Part shown: positions 51,556-53,329 of the stretch, piece after piece
Layout: each line of letters opens with the position of its first letter
Position numbering within the stretch: the stretch's first letter is position 1
Assembly: GCA_947586825.1 (NCBI GenBank)
Contig: CANPXU010000007.1
Span: 1 to 53,329 of the forward strand
DNA from: an uncultured Bacilli bacterium
Lineage (GTDB): Bacteria; Bacillota_I; Bacilli_A; RF39; UBA660
Length of the DNA stretch: 53,329 bases
Direction of reading: 5' to 3'
Notes under the pieces: generated by a model
Databases searched by the model: none
What the model saw: only the letters and a program-made list of their open reading frames with translations
Told to the model about the DNA's origin: nothing
Position numbers and translations under genes: made by a program

Positions 51556-51747
51556 ATGACACAAAAAGAATTATCTTATATGGAAGATGCTGTAAAACAT
51601 GAAGAAAATTTAGCATCAATAATTGAAGAATCTATTAATCTTTTAGATGATGAAAATCTTATATCTTTTATGCAAAAACAAATGAATAATCATAAAGATA
51701 TGCAAAAGAAATTAATGATGCTAATGGAGGAAAAGGCAAATGAATAA
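51556..51747 (+). CDS. CotF-like small helical protein
   Basis: The 63-residue protein resembles short CotF/spore-coat-like proteins: the start MTQKELSYMEDAVKHEENL and a second helix with HKDMQKKL fit the ferritin-like two-helix pattern. AGGAGG is a strong ribosome binding site. It overlaps the next CotF-like gene by eight bases, so they are expressed together. The family is best known from spore coats but occurs in other Bacillota too. Confidence 0.6.
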   Translation: MTQKELSYMEDAVKHEENLASIIEESINLLDDENLISFMQKQMNNHKDMQKKLMMLMEEKANE

Positions 51748-51988
51748 TAACTTAATAATGGAAAATTATCTATTAAACTTAAAAAGTACTGTTGAGGTCT
51801 TTGTTCATGGTACACTTGAAAGCTCTAATGAAGAAGTAAGAAAAGTCTTGAAAAAAGGCTTAGATATGATTATGCAAGCTCAAGCCGACACTTTTGATAC
51901 CATGGCTGAATATGGTTGGTATACAGTTGAAAATATTAAAGTCAAAGATATTTGTAAAACATTAAATAAACTTCAAAGTAATAATTAA
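51740..51988 (+). CDS. CotF-like small helical protein
   Basis: The 82-residue protein has the CotF-like pattern: a first helix with LLNLKSTVEVFVHGTLESSNEEVRK (in parts), then a long second helix and a characteristic GWYTVENIK ending (compare the GWY motif in CotF proteins). It starts inside the preceding gene's last codons (ATG at 51740) after GGAGG. Cytosolic. A role in spore coat or in another ferritin-like complex is inferred from similarity only. Confidence 0.65.
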   Translation: MNNNLIMENYLLNLKSTVEVFVHGTLESSNEEVRKVLKKGLDMIMQAQADTFDTMAEYGWYTVENIKVKDICKTLNKLQSNN

Positions 51989-52015
51989 AGTAGACTCATA
52001 AAGTTTACTTTTTTT
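51987..52015 (+). terminator. Intrinsic terminator after the CotF-like pair
   Basis: AAAGTAGACT (51987-51996) and AGTTTACTTT (52002-52011) pair with one G-U, followed by Ts. Confidence 0.85.
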
Positions 52016-52038
52016 GTGATAACTCTTTACAAGTAAAC
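52003..52038. promoter_or_regulatory. Inverted repeat upstream of the XRE regulator
   Basis: GTTTACTT (52003-52010) and AAGTAAAC (52031-52038) are perfect inverted repeats separated by 20 bases in the region before the XRE gene. They could be an autoregulatory operator, though one arm is also part of the terminator. Confidence 0.35.
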
Positions 52039-52099
52039 TAACAGTGTGTTTAAAAATAACTAAATTATTGTTATATTTATTATGAAAAAAGGAGTAAAT

Positions 52100-53308
52100 A
52101 TGGACCAAGAAAAGATCGGAAAATTTATTGCGGAATGTCGTAAAGAAAAAGGTTTAACCCAAGAGGTACTCGCCAAAAAATTAAATATTACGAAAAATGC
52201 AGTGAGTAAATGGGAAAGGGGCTTAAGTTTTCCTGATGTATCTTTATTTAAAAAGATATGTTCTGAGCTTGATATTAGTTTAGAAGAACTAATTAATGGT
52301 GAAAAAGATAATAGTGATAATGCTAAAGAAAAAGCAATGGTTTCCGTTTTAAAAGCCAAAAATAAACTAAAAAAGAAAGCAGCTATTATTTTGACAATTC
52401 TATCCATTATTTTTGTGGCTATTATATTAGGTCTTGTTTATTATCATTTTAATTTGCAAATTAATTTAATCACAGATTCTGATTATTTATATGAAGATGC
52501 CATAAAGTATATGAAAAAGGAAGCATTTAAAAATGATCCTGATGCTTCAGAAAAAGATTTTAATGTTTTCTATAGTTATTATGGATTTGGTATCGAAGAA
52601 AAAGAAGAATATAAATATGCTTATATGTGGATTTATTCCTCAGCTTATTTCCTTGAGGGAGAAGATTCTGTAGCTTTAGGATCGGCAAGTTCTCTTCCTT
52701 GCAAAGCTACCTTTAAAGATGATAAAATTATTAATATTGAATATCCTAAAGATGGGTCATATTATACATCATCCATTAAAGAGATGTTTCCTAAAGTTAT
52801 TGCTACCCAAATACTAAATTTTGAAAAAACAGAAAATTATAAAAAATTATATAAAGAAATAGATGATAGAAAATATAAATATTATGATTATTTAAATTTA
52901 GATATGAGTAAACTAACAATTGATGATATTACTTATGATGATATGATTTTTAGAATAGAAATAGGTAATAAATCTTGTGTTCCTGTTTTACTAACCGTTT
53001 ACAAAAACAATCGTTATACATTATCAACAGAATATTATAGTTGTAAGCCGTGGGAGGCGTGTACTTTAGCTCTAAGATATTCTAAAGTAGAAGAAGGCAC
53101 TTATGACTATGATGTAATGCAAATCATAAAACATAGTGTTGATGCTAATAATATGCAATTTCCTATGGATAATTTACCAAAATATGAAATTTATTCTGGA
53201 ACTTGGTGGCAGTTTATTACTGATGATGATAATAAATACTTAACTGAATTTTTAGAATCTATTAATGTTGATTTAAATAGGTGTGCTAAACCTGATTATA
53301 ATAACTAA
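52100..53308 (+). CDS. Membrane-bound XRE-family transcription regulator
   Basis: The 402-residue protein has an N-terminal HTH_3 DNA-binding domain (about 7-62: GKFIAECRKEKGLTQEVLA, then KNAVSKWERG), a basic linker, a single membrane helix (about 94-116) and a 285-residue outer domain. It could sense an outside signal and regulate transcription from the membrane. ATG at 52100 follows AAAGGAG; an ATG 18 bases earlier is rejected because the ribosome binding site would lie inside it. The outer domain is not recognised; it has several Tyr/Asp-rich stretches. Confidence 0.85.
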   Translation: MDQEKIGKFIAECRKEKGLTQEVLAKKLNITKNAVSKWERGLSFPDVSLFKKICSELDISLEELINGEKDNSDNAKEKAMVSVLKAKNKLKKKAAIILTILSIIFVAIILGLVYYHFNLQINLITDSDYLYEDAIKYMKKEAFKNDPDASEKDFNVFYSYYGFGIEEKEEYKYAYMWIYSSAYFLEGEDSVALGSASSLPCKATFKDDKIINIEYPKDGSYYTSSIKEMFPKVIATQILNFEKTENYKKLYKEIDDRKYKYYDYLNLDMSKLTIDDITYDDMIFRIEIGNKSCVPVLLTVYKNNRYTLSTEYYSCKPWEACTLALRYSKVEEGTYDYDVMQIIKHSVDANNMQFPMDNLPKYEIYSGTWWQFITDDDNKYLTEFLESINVDLNRCAKPDYNN

Positions 53309-53315
53309 GTAAAAC

Positions 53316-53329
53316 GAGGAGCAATCCTC
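53316..53329 (+). terminator. Probable terminator stem cut by the window edge
   Basis: GAGGA (53316-53320), GCAA loop and TCCTC (53325-53329) form a five-base-pair tetraloop stem; an AAAAC stretch precedes it. Any T run lies beyond the window. Confidence 0.5.

Noticed and set aside
51556-51988. Toxin-antitoxin pair
   Set aside because: Two small overlapping genes are suggestive, but both match helical CotF-like patterns and neither has a DNA-binding or toxin motif.
52003-52038. Attachment site or mobile-element end
   Set aside because: The inverted repeat is short, shares an arm with a terminator, and no integrase or transposase is nearby.
52060-52407. 115-residue minus-strand ORF before and over the XRE gene
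   Set aside because: It is antisense to the HTH coding region and has no ribosome binding site.

Overview
This AT-rich window (about 30% GC by eye) reads like a chromosome segment of a low-GC Gram-positive bacterium, most likely a gut-dwelling member of the Bacilli (RF39-like or Erysipelotrichales-like). Support: purine-rich AGGAGG-type ribosome binding sites, short U-tailed hairpin terminators, extended -10 promoters, rpsO-pnp, lspA, recD2, a single-protein signal peptidase I, a choloylglycine (bile salt) hydrolase, and many secreted or membrane-anchored proteins with Bacillota-type Big_2, InlB, cadherin-like and cohesin/dockerin domains. The taxonomic placement is inference. No tRNA, rRNA, CRISPR array, transposase or phage gene was found.

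Layout. 1-14 kb: end of an unknown gene, a membrane-tethered surface protein, ylmC, lspA, rluD, a rhomboid protease, rpsO and pnp with a leader RNA, a metallophosphoesterase, hypotheticals, a second surface protein, mtaB and recD2. 14.0-16.6 kb is accessory-looking: a 51-residue ORF, GC-rich hairpin repeats, an orphan 179-residue gene between two imperfect direct repeats, bile salt hydrolase, then a highly folded intergenic element ending in a terminator. 16.6-24.8 kb is a surface locus: a membrane-anchored InlB/Big_2 protein, a secreted 2040-residue protein with internal repeats, and a membrane-tethered thioredoxin-like protein. 24.8-34.3 kb is mostly housekeeping: two hypotheticals, a YgjP-like metallopeptidase, a SpoU methyltransferase, rimM-trmD, a third surface protein, nusB-xseA-xseB.

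34.3-42.5 kb holds the most interesting locus. A secreted papain-like protease ending in a dockerin-like module overlaps by one base with a membrane-anchored protein starting with a cohesin-like domain. They look like a self-contained pair that would dock a protease on the cell surface. Downstream are a SpoIVB-like S55 protease lacking the expected catalytic Asp, and an NfeD/SPFH membrane pair. 42.6-53.3 kb: a zinc-ribbon membrane protein, ffh, an M3-like peptidase and an orphan GspE-type ATPase (the only two minus-strand genes), rplS with a leader, lepB, a ParB-like hypothetical, a DUF362 protein, a UDG-fold protein, two CotF-like small proteins and a membrane-bound XRE regulator.

Taken together: translation and RNA genes (rpsO, pnp, rluD, mtaB, rimM, trmD, nusB, ffh, rplS) are mixed with envelope and export genes (lspA, lepB, rhomboid, SpoIVB-like, NfeD/SPFH) and with at least seven surface proteins. 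A few sporulation-family genes (ylmC, spoIVB-like, CotF-like) are present without any core sporulation cluster here.
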